This document shows positions 51,580 through 61,660 of a stretch of DNA of 64,000 nt, piece after piece. The stretch covers positions 8,296,134-8,360,133 of the forward strand of contig JADWOT020000003.1 in NCBI GenBank assembly GCA_036345935.2. The letters are read 5' to 3'. Position 1 is the first letter of the stretch, and each line of letters opens with the position of its first letter. This DNA is from Taenia hydatigena (lineage: Eukaryota > Platyhelminthes > Cestoda > Cyclophyllidea > Taeniidae). The translations under genes and the position numbers were made by a program. The notes under the pieces are model-generated. The model was not told the origin of the DNA, did no database searches, and saw only the letters and a list, made by a program, of their open reading frames with translations.

Positions 51580-51728
51580 CTAAATCAAATACAGCCTATG
51601 GATTCCACCATTCCGTCCTCTCTCACTGCTTGCCACTGTGCTTGGACCCACTTTATAGTCGCGGTTCGGACGCACTTCAACAGAAGTCACGAGAGGAGTG
51701 AAAACGTCGCTTTAGCTATGATGTGGGT
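51580..51728 (+). repeat. Family B copy 9 (truncated)
   Basis: The core gcggttcggacgcacttcaa (51,661-51,680) is followed by cagaagtcacgagaggagtg. The family's usual end (tatgccaacgcc type) is missing because R9 begins here. Confidence 0.85.
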
Positions 51729-53600
51729 TTAACATTGACGCAAACAAGTCGAATGCAAATTAAATGGAACTCGTCCTCCTTAAATGGAAATTGGTTGCTG
51801 CGTGAGGGCACAGGTCCAGGTTGGTATGATCCCATAAGACGAGTGGAAGGAACCAAAGAGATGGGGATTCAGGCAGTTCACCCGAAATGTTGCTCAAGAA
51901 GAGTACCATAGATGCACAACACCTTTGAAGCAGACATCTGAACCCAGATGCACCACTCGTATTACGCTGTCGACGCAGACGGCATAGCTTTCCTTCCTCC
52001 TCCCCTTCATCTCTTTGTCCATCTGTGACACCTCACTTTTAACTCCTTCTTTGCAGCCCTACCGACCGATGCCACGGATATCATAACAGCCTTTTCTCAT
52101 CAAAATGCTCAGCATCACCTTCTCCATACCTATTTATTTGCAACCTTTTCCCCATCATCGCATACAAAGTTTGCGTCGCCAATGGCGTAGGCGTCAGTCA
52201 ACTACAGCTACCACAGTTGGACGCAGTAGTAGCCTGTACCATTATTCAGCTGTGCGCCGGTGGCACCTTTGCATCAGCTAGTCACTGCTTTCCTCCAATT
52301 GGTGCAAACTTTCTTTGTATCTCACTTCTCACATTCATTGCAACTCAATAGGTCCTGTCTGCTTGAATTAAGACGGTAAAGAAGGAAAGAGCTTTCCGTT
52401 GTTAGCGCATGTGCGACCGACCTCTTCATCGCCTAAACCCTTCAGTCTCACTTTCGTAAGCAAACGTTATTTCAATTTGGATCACATTAATTCACATTTA
52501 CCTGTCTTCTAAAATTTAATCAAACAAAGCTGTGCGGATTTGATTGTAATGATTGCATGTCACTGATGTGTAGCTTTCACTTGTGTGTGGGCGTCAACCA
52601 ACAGATTCACCAAAGCGTGCCTTTATTGGCATCATGGATAGCGTAAAAGCATTTCTACTGCCATTCAAAGGAAGAGCGATAGCTTTGTTCAAGCATTCAC
52701 TTCTTTATATTCGTGCATGTTAATCTTAACTTTATTAAGCAAGGACATTTTCCTCTACAATTATTATTTTGATCTGCAGCATACAATGATACAATGCTTA
52801 AGATAAGTGCGAAGCACCATATTAATGGTGCCTACTGAGTCCATGCAGACCCTTACATCTCGTTGCAGTTATCCAGGTTACCCAGTAGCATCGGTAAATC
52901 AACAGAGGCAGCAAGGAGCTAGCTAGGTAGCTAGCAACGGAATCATCCATGCCATCGGATCATATACTTCACCATATATAGTGACTAGATTAACATCAGC
53001 TTCTCACGTATACCAAAAAGCCCTTTTCACGCAGTTGCGCCACTCCGTAAGAAGTGCTTCAGTAACGTGCCTTTAAACTCAGCTTACTTCGTCATTTGAT
53101 TACTGATGACAGATGAGCTTACTGATAACAGCTCACCCTCCCCCGCAAGCACTGAGTAGACACACTTAGTAATCACGCATGGCCGTAATGATGTAGTTGC
53201 CCTTTTTAACTCACATTCCCATCTCCCCATTCTTCTATGCATAAACTCGCCACAACTTAAGTGAATAGCACAGGACAACATTCGAATACATTAATAGAAT
53301 GGAGTGGCTTTTTCTACCTGACAATATGCACATTTTGTGGCCTGTGTGCCGCAGTCTAGCCGGTCGGAAAATATAGAGGAACCAACTGGTATCAAAAGGA
53401 AAATTGTTGCTGTAAGCGCTATCTTAGCGTAGATGAATACTCAAAGTCTTTCCTTTCAACCTCTCATCAAATTAGTGCATTATGAACATGTAGTTTCGGG
53501 CTAGCAAGATGGAGAGGTAGAGACGCAGTAGAAGACTTTATATCCCTGCATGATTGTAAGATCATGGCTAGCGAGGTTATCGACAAGTTGTTAAATCCAG
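51729..53600 (+). repeat. Module R9 (third copy of part of R5)
   Basis: Same orientation as 37,948-39,790 and inverted relative to 5,780-7,650. By eye identity is about 90-98%, highest in the first 600 bases. It begins at taacattgacgcaaac and ends near aaatccagctccc, where R3 copy b begins. Confidence 0.92.
52043..52351 (+). other. Conserved indel-free open frame, copy c
   Basis: Third copy of the 309-base frame, again bounded by an in-frame TAA (52,040-52,042) and TAG (52,349-52,351). The acceptor-like ctccttctttgcag lies at 52,043-52,056. The 240 bases from 52,021 to 52,260 differ from copy a at about 5 positions, including one run of 60 bases with none. Confidence 0.25.
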
Positions 53601-54687
53601 CTCCCTACATCGCAATTCGTCCTGTCTCATTTTACACTGTTGGCAATGCTCAACCCTTCCTGGCGTCTTGGACAGCCCTAATTGCAAGGTGCTCAAGCTT
53701 GTATTACTAAGGCAAGCGTTGCGAAGGCGAAAAGACAGAGGTGGCACGGAAGCGCACCACTGAAAAGTTGCCAGAAACAGTAGCTTATCCATAATAAGCG
53801 ATTTGACACTTTGGTTTGCAGAAGTATTTTTGCATTTAAAGCACATTGTGGCTCAATTACACAAAACTGGCCTCTCATGTGGGTCGAGTGAGTCCATGAG
53901 ATGCTAAAAGTAGCAGCAGCTTAAACACGAGTTCGACCCAGATGCTTGGAAGAGCAGCCTGTATACCGCCTAAAGTAACGAGCATCCCGGAGTTACGCAA
54001 GATGAAGGTGTTGAACAATGCAAGAAGGGTCTCTTCATCTAATCTCTACCAGAGTTGAACATTAAGAATGTTGCCCCATAAATTGCTAGATTAACTTCAT
54101 GAAGGCGTTTAATGTGATAAAATGGATCGCGAATGACGCCGATATGACTACGGCTAAAATCGGTACGGCAGCAGGAAGAGCAGTATCTTGCTTCCCCACA
54201 TAATCATCTTAAGGCAATCAGCGAGTCATGGTGCCTCATTTAAAATTGGCCAACACAAATTCGCATCTCGGACGTGATTACATGGTTCATCCCTTCGGAG
54301 GCGTGTGTCACCGATCTCATGTGGTCGCCGGCGTAATCTGTCATTTGTTTGGTACTGACATCATCACAGATGGTCAGAATTAATTAATCAAATGTATGTT
54401 TTGACTAAAAACCTACGTATGTTTAAATAGAGCTAATTAGGTAAGGATATTTGCCTTCCTCATCATCCTGACTACAAATTTTACTAGAACCAACTAAAAA
54501 GTCATTTGTGGTCAGCACATCCCAAATCCATGCGGTGTGACCTACCACACAGAACCAAGCACCAAAGAATGACAACTTCATCAGAATTCTCCTCCTTCTA
54601 GGGACGTTCCAGCTTATAGAGCTGCTCCCGGAATCTAGTAGCACGTGCCAACAGATAAGAAAAAGGGAGCAGCAGTGCAGCATGCTT
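53590..54687 (-). repeat. Module R3, copy b (inverted)
   Basis: Reverse complement of 2,848-3,916, complete across the module. It closes the right arm; the next sequence (R10) is not the continuation seen at 2.8 kb. Confidence 0.9.
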
Positions 54688-54689
54688 CG

Positions 54690-55630
54690 GCGGAAAAAAG
54701 GGTTGTGAACTTTCTGTCGCTACACTGTGATGTCTAAGCATGACTGAGGCTTGTTAATTTCATTCACCATAGCCATTGACTTCTATTGCACCATAGTCAT
54801 GCAATTAATCTCCGAGTTTTACTCTCCGCTTTCCTGCACGCAGGAAACTACCCTTTTTGGATTTCAATTTGGTGACAAAAGGTTCCATCGATGCCATTGC
54901 TACACTTGCTAAACAATCGCAAAGTGCATCCGGAGCAAATTTAATTAATCACGCCAACACTGAGGGTGATTTCTAGCAGCATTCATCTTCATTCGGTTTC
55001 TTACGAAACCGACCCGTCTTACTCGTTAAGTGGTAGGTAATCGCACGAGCTGCCAACACTGAAAACATGATACTTTATTCATTTAATGCAGTTATTTGCA
55101 GTTATCCAATGCTAATTGCAAAATCACTCGAGCACAACACGCAAAATTACCCAGAACACAGGGAATGGGCAATTTGCACTGCTAAAGCAGTTCCTGCTGA
55201 TAACTTGCCACAACGTCGCTAGAGCCGTTTATAAACTGGTATTTGCATGAGCTTCCAAAGTCACCCTTATTAAATCACCCAACCAAAAGTACCAAAAACG
55301 AGGATACAAAAGCATATCATCAGTGTTGCATACGTGGTGGATCCAATCACACAGGGTGTGCAAAGTCATCAACTTGAGCATTCTCAATTCTTGTAGAGAG
55401 CACGTAGTAGAGACCCCAATTCAACACATTGCTCCAGTCGGTATAGGTTGGATTAAAGTTCTTGATACAACATAGCCGCCATTTGGCTTGCATGGTAGCC
55501 AGGAGATGACTGTTGTGTTGTGCAAGGTTCTGGTGGAAATTCATGAGAAAACTCATCTCAATTGACTTATCCACGAGCTTATTGACAAAAACTACGATAA
55601 GTCGCGTCTGATGAGGTTGGAGGGATTGTA
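54690..55630 (+). repeat. Module R10, copy b
   Basis: Direct copy of 34,980-35,950, with a gap of about 50 bases near 54,965 (the partner has extra sequence at 35,255-35,290). It ends inside the left arm of the 55.6-kb palindrome. Confidence 0.88.
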
Positions 55631-55821
55631 GGGTGATTGTTAGATCATGATTGAGCGTATGGTTGCGCCTGACTGCTGCGACTGCCTACTATATGCAGTG
55701 GATCTCTCGCACTTTTCCAATCATGATCTAACAATCACCCTAGAATCACTCGAACCTCATCAGACGCTACTTATCGTAGTTTTTGTCAATGGGCTCGTAG
55801 ATAAATCAACTGAGATGAGTT
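55550..55821. repeat. Palindrome with 103-bp arms
   Basis: The left arm 55,550-55,652 and right arm 55,719-55,821 are reverse complements with about 10 mismatches and no gaps; the spacer is 66 bases (55,653-55,718). The inner 24 bases on each side (gggtgattgttagatcatga type) match exactly. Both arms are the end of module R10. The right arm is closer to R10 copy a in places (for example agtagcgtctgatg), so it is not simply a fresh copy of the left arm. Confidence 0.9.
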
Positions 55822-56123
55822 GTCGGTCCATAGTATGCATGCTGCCTTCGACACAAGTTGTTACAAAGATAAGCCTGTCGTTTGCAACACCATTTGTGCT
55901 CTTTAAAAAGTTATGAGATGAATGATAGCTGAGAAGGAATAGCTCTGGCGGATGTAGGCAAATTGTGAATTCACGTGGCGACAGCCAAGCCAGGTGTGGG
56001 TCTCTAAACAGCCAAAGGTGTACAGGTCTTTGGTCCCGAATCTGCGGCAGCTCTGTTAAATTGCGTTGGAGGGAGTCAAGCTGGGCATTGTATTATATGA
56101 TAGCATGCAGTGCGTTTAAATGA
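55822..56123. other. Short single-copy linker
   Basis: Stretch between the palindrome and R2 copy b; no partner and no feature recognised. Confidence 0.45.
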
Positions 56124-58176
56124 GAATTTGGCGCAGAATTTGGAGAAGACATTTGTCAAGCCAGGTCCACATGTTAATCTGCTGATGTAGGACAGTGGAG
56201 AACTTCGGCATTGAAGGTATTGCCCTCCACCTTGGAATAGCCATGCAACAATTGACCAGATCACAATCGTTGAGATATTGGCATATTTGTAACGCCAATT
56301 CAATGGGAAGTTCGGTAATTTTGCGACTTGAGCTGTTTTGAGCCTATGTTTTCAGTAAAGAATACCATTTCCGGTTATATAAGTTTCAAATAGGCGAACT
56401 AAAACAGTGCGAAATATCCAACCAACAATAATAATTAATGAAAAGCAAATGCTGGCCTTTCGGACCTACCATCGGCGCGAAACGCTAGCGTAGATTGATG
56501 GCGTGGTAGATGCGCCGAGGCTTAAATACATTGTGCCTTGGAGGGGGTGTCCGAGTGACCTCACTGAGATGACAGCTCATTGGTTGTCGCCGTATCGTCA
56601 GGTCTGACATTCACGCATCAACACTATCTGACCCCCTTTATCCGACTATAGGGCTGCAATCCAATATCATGGATACTTATAATCCTGTGCGCAGAGTAGT
56701 GCATTGCAGCAACTATGGCATCAATACCACTGCCTATTTCACCGCTACGAACCATTAACTTGATAAGACAGAAGGACATTCCCTAGGCAGTCCTTGCGTA
56801 TTTGCAGTTGGAATTTTCTACGCACGAGCCATGGTGTATTTAGGCTAATGTAGATATAGGGCCGTAAAACAACAAAGCCTTTATCTGCGAAATAATCTTC
56901 AAGTGTCGACTTTAACATGACCCGTCATTATCAGCATCGACAGTAAAACTCCTCATAACGAGTAATGAAAGTGAGCTAACGTAGACTAGCACTGATTTAT
57001 TCACGAATTTTGAAAGCCCAAAAATGCTGGTCCACTAAACACTCACCTCTATTGAAGCGGAAACCCGGTGAAAGTGCACAAGTGTCTTGCATAATTTTGT
57101 TTTGCATGTAAGAGGTCTGGGAGTATGAAGATGTGCTCAACTGCAGGAAGTTCAATGAATATATTTTGCGATTTGATGGTACAGAAGGATGTGCTCAAGC
57201 GGATGGAGTAAGTGCATTTGATGCAGTAAGAAGTGGTGAATCCAACCAAAACCAAAGCTGAGATAATTTCTAGAAAACTTTACACAATACTTGAAGTTGT
57301 GTGCGATTCAAGTGGTGCATACACCAATAAAATCGGAAAGTGCATGAGCGGTTACCTCCACCTATCTCCACTCTTCATGCGTTCACCAAAACTGTCAGCC
57401 GCCACGATGATTAGCAAGGTCAGATGAATGAAGAGATCCACGTGCGCTGCACACCACCTACAATGAGAGTAGTTTGCTACAGCTGCGCCCGTTCTGAAGA
57501 CTGCGGAGGCAAGTTTGCTAATACATGACATGCCCTTCATTATGTTTTCGATGAGGCTATTCTGTAACTGAGAAGAATCAGTTTGTCAGAGGCTGAGTGA
57601 TGAACCTCTTATTCATGTAAATGATGACATGGTATTGTAAGGTCAGATGTCTGAGATACTACTAGCTTTTAAATCACTACAATTTTACAGTGTGCTACCT
57701 TATGGGTTCTTTGCAACTTAGAGTTATCTGGTTGACCGAGAGTCTCAAATGTGCTGGTTGGCTGTTTTAAGCGAAAACACCGCAAGAGCAACGTATTATC
57801 AGCTTAGGTTCCACATTGCGGTTAGCTGTGATAAGTTGAGAAGCTTGTGCTATCGACTTTGACTTTGTCAACAGCTGAATGCTAAGATTGATGTAATGCC
57901 TACGACTTGAGGACTGTCTCAAATTAACTCCACTAAATATGCACTTCGATTTCACGTTGCTACTTAATATCGCCAATGCTTTTCAGCGCATCTCTATTCA
58001 CTCATGGATAGATCTCCCATTTTTCGTCATTTTAACTTCTTTGCTTTACAACTCAGCGCGTCAATTGTCCCTACTATCACTACACTTTGCTTTGCTCGCA
58101 GCCCTGTTCCTTGAATGCATGCTGCACTGCTGCTTCCTTTTTCTTATCTGGCACGCACTCTTCGATTCCGGGAGCA
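56124..58176 (+). repeat. Module R2, copy b
   Basis: Direct copy of 831-2,909. It starts at atttggcgca, the same shared word at which R1 and R2 meet in copy a, and ends at ggagca. The frame at 56,076-56,303 shares its first 60 residues with 662-1,018 but then departs. Confidence 0.9.
56376..56383 (+). promoter_or_regulatory. TATA-like motif, R2 copy b
   Basis: Same octamer tatataag as at 1,091-1,098, in the same module position. Confidence 0.25.
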
Positions 58177-59700
58177 CCCTGTTCCGCTCTCTGCGCATCC
58201 AAGGTCTATCTAAAATAGCACTTGCCTTCTGATTAATGAGAGGCTCAAATTATTTTACGTTGTATGGCTTCTTTTTGATTTCGTGGTTGGATGCGATCAA
58301 CGCGGCCCACCGACAGCGCACAACACACGCACACACGACTCCAGACGTGCTAAACCCGTCCATTTTCGTGGCTGTAAGGAGAGAGGGGAGGTCTCGCAGG
58401 CCTCAAACCATGTTCGTCGTGGCGTGTCATTTTTGTGGCTTTTACGTCCCCATTCGCATTCTTGATGCTGCCCCAATAACACTGAAATGCCTTTATAAGC
58501 TTAAAGCTATGCCAATTTATTTGGGTGGATTGTTGTTTAAAAACATTAGAGAATGAGCGAGCTCCATATAAATTAAAATTCGAGGGTTCACACCTCGTGA
58601 GAGGAACGTCTGATTGTCAGACCTGACAAATAGCGCATGAATTGATGAGGAAGCTTGTGGCATTATCAGTGTGTGTAGGAGCGTCAGTCGTATTTTAAGA
58701 GAAGAGTTTCGGTAAGTCAGAAGTTGTCATCGCTACTGCTGCGGTGCCTTGCTTCCCTGTGACATGGATCGAACTTGATGTCTGCAATGCCATGTCCGTG
58801 ATTAAGTCGAGAATAATGGCATGATCCAGTATTTGCTAGAGTTTCCCATCTCTAATAACTATTATATACGTGTTAGTTATGTCACCGTGAAAGTGTGTGA
58901 GCATACGAACCTTTGATGGTGCAGCCACTGCTTCATATCCCAAAATAGGTGTTAAGCTCATGCAGGATCGAATGAACTTAGAAACGGGCGTATACCGAAT
59001 TACAATCTGATATAGAGGCAAATCATTGCGTTGCATCAATTTTTTTACATGTTGAGTGAAATGCTGATCTTGGAAATGAAAATGAAACAACGAGGACTAA
59101 ACAGCATGCCCTTCGGAGGAGGGATCAGGCTGATCTCACCACAACGTCTACACATGCTACCCAGATTTAACCACGCCTTCAATCTGCTACTTTAACACCA
59201 TAACGACTTGATTCCTAGATTTCTCGCGATGCTTTCTCGTTGCGAATGCCACATCAGAGGCATGACCAGGACTCTGACCACTAGACGTGTTGATCACTCG
59301 CTTTTGCATATCTGCTCCAATATCTCTTGAATAAGGGAAATAAGGCAAAATGAGGATTGTTGCGTCACTGTTTTGGCTGTTCTAAACACAAAAATGATTC
59401 AAAGACATCATTTTTCTACCTTAGAATAGAAGCACATGCATTTAAATGAAGTGGGTTGTGGTCCAATGCCTTTAGTGCTCGAATCATTATCTTACTGCTC
59501 TTTCGCATGCTTCATCTACAGTCATTCTAATGCAGAAGCTGAAGCGAATATTTGCCGCAGCAGAACGTGGAGCAAGAAATGATGTGATATTCGCGAAAAG
59601 AAGGCGTTGCACCAACCAAATCTCTGCCGCATTTCATGTAAGTTGCGGTCGTTACTCGCTTTTTGCCACCCTGCTGTCTCATAGACACTACATGACTCTA
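58177..59700. other. Single-copy stretch, nothing recognised
   Basis: I found no partner. A 106-codon frame (58,236-58,556) and an 84-codon reverse frame (58,836-59,090) have no recognisable domain. A T-arm-like fold cgagg-gttcaca-cctcg at about 58,580-58,597 has no matching acceptor stem, so it is not a tRNA. Confidence 0.45.
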
Positions 59701-60205
59701 CGACGGTGCCTACAACAAATCTGCCTTTTTACTCCTTCAAGCATAGTGTGCGCGCCCTTTGAATGCTTCCTTGACAAGCATGATGCATAAGCCACCAAAG
59801 AAGCCTAAGCTAATTGTTTTTAAATTAAGCGGAAAAGAAAAGAAGGATGCTTTACAGGAAAAGGAGTATATTTCAGTTGGCGAATTCGAGAAAAATTAAC
59901 GTTTGTTCCCTTGATTAAGAGATCGAAGTAGGCAAATCGTGACAGCTCCTTCAAATTGTAGTTCTCAACTGCATGAAGCTTGACATAGTACATTCGCTAA
60001 TGTGGGTCCATCATGCATGTACAGCAGTCGTATTACATACTAATGAACTCAGCCGCACTCATGTAGCATAGCGGTAGGATCTATACGACAGGAAGCAAGA
60101 TTAAGTAATTTGGCAAGGTATAAAGTGTAATAGGTTTTGCAGACACATTGTTGTTTACAGAGTGTGGAGACACAAAGTGGGTCAGGATGCCATTGTGCCA
60201 TGTTG
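59701..60205 (+). repeat. Worn tandem unit 1
   Basis: This unit is repeated about 970-985 bases downstream at 60,667-61,185. Shared stretches in order are caaatctgcc, ccttcaagca, agctcctt-aaattg, ctcaactgca and acttgac-type. Identity is perhaps 70% by eye, clearly older than the other duplications. Confidence 0.75.
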
Positions 60206-60666
60206 CTATCGTGTAGCTTTCCGTGGAAAGACAATTTAAGAGCTGTATGCTTAGAAGCTACTGCACAGTCTATCATATTTGAGCAGGACCTACACGAGAT
60301 GAAGTTGATGGCTTTAGCTAGTGCTAAGAGAGTGTTTCTTCTGCCAAGCCACCGTCTAAATTGCTGACAGGACAACTTATCAGGTTGTGGCGCAATGCTT
60401 GCAGTGCTTATTTATCGTGGTAACACTACTCAGCGTATTTTACCTGCAGTGGTCCCGATGGATATATTATAGTGAATCCTTGCCGGGGCAGGAAACGAAG
60501 CAGGAATTGATATGCGATCCGCGCACAGATGTTGCACCAAGCAAGCCCCTGCCCTACTTGAAGTTAGTTGCTGATATTACTCGCTGCTTACCATCTAACT
60601 ACTTCATAAATACTCGTGCATCACTACATGACTTAAAGCACGGCTGAGATAGAATGACGCCTTAGT
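60206..60666. other. Intervening sequence of the tandem
   Basis: Sequence between the two tandem units. The frame at 60,387-60,647 (86 codons) is not recognised, and I see nothing else. Confidence 0.4.
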
Positions 60667-61185
60667 GGCAGTGCCTGCATCAAATCTGCCCTTCACGCCT
60701 TCAAGCATGATACGTGTGCCATTTGATTTCTCCCCTTAACAAATAGGAACGTCCATGCCGTAAGCAAGTCTACGCTAATGGGTTTGAAAGCCGCAAAATT
60801 AAGTGAGAAAGGACAGAAAGATGCGGCACGAGAAGAGAGCAATATTTGAGTTGGCAGTCACAGAGAGAAGCAACACTTGCAAGAAAGTGTCAGTTTCCTT
60901 CATTCACAGGTCGTGATGGACTAGTTGTGATAGCTCCTTTAAATTGAGGCTTTCAACTGCAAGACGCTTGACACACCATAGTCGCCACCCCGAGTCTATT
61001 ATGTGTGTATAGCATTCGTATTGCACACTGATAAATTCTGCGGTACACATGTAGTATGCTGATGGAATCAATCTGACGTGAAGCACGCTGTAGTGGTATG
61101 ACCAGGTAGAGCGTTTAATAGTATTCGCAGAAATATAAATGTTTATAAAACGTGCAGATATAACAGAATCCATTGCCACTTAGGG
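60667..61185 (+). repeat. Worn tandem unit 2
   Basis: Second unit of the worn tandem pair; it runs directly into the diverged R2 relative. Confidence 0.75.
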
Positions 61186-61189
61186 ATGG

Positions 61190-61660
61190 CTCTGCAGACA
61201 TTCACTATATCCTCCACGCTGAGGTATTCGCATATTTTGAGTGTCAAATCGGGTGGAAGGTCGGTGATTATGAACTGTTCCTAAAGTGAAACGAAAGCAA
61301 GCTATTAGCAGAAACATGGGTGTGTGATGAATGTGTAGTGATGTTGGAGAACACAAGCCGGGATATATATAGGGCAGGTGGTGAAAATGAGCAAAGAGGA
61401 AGGAATGGTAAGATGCAAATAGAATCTACCGGAACCCACCATGCTGGAAAGGTGATAGCGTAGGTGGTGTGACAGAGGTGACGAGGTTTAAATACTGCAG
61501 CCTCGGAAGGGGGTGGGGAATGGGAGTAGGGAAATCGATTGACCCCACAGTGGCGTTGACACATTCGGCGGTTCCGTGTCGTCTGGTGTGAGTATTACGC
61601 GATCGTCTCACCTCGACCAGCTGTCCTTTGCCGTCTAATGGTAAAAAAACACAACAAACA
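61190..61660 (+). repeat. Module R2, copy c (diverged)
   Basis: Relative of 930-1,420 in the same orientation. Recognisable in order are the ttgagatattggcatattt-like stretch, the TATA-like tatatatagg (61,364-61,373), the gatagcgtagg stretch and the gaggtttaaatac stretch followed by a G-rich run. It is much more diverged than copies a and b. Confidence 0.7.

Larger units (their letters stand above)
50810..51728 (-). repeat. Module R8, copy b (inverted)
   Basis: Reverse complement of 11,020-12,110. It contains family D copy 6 (50,810-51,365, forward) and family B copy 9 (51,580-51,728, forward). The module is cut at gatgtgggtt, and the next base belongs to R9. Confidence 0.88.

Noticed and set aside
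58578..58600. T-arm-like fold cgagg-gttcaca-cctcg suggesting a tRNA
   Set aside because: The conserved A58 is missing, and no acceptor stem, D arm or anticodon arm can be built upstream.
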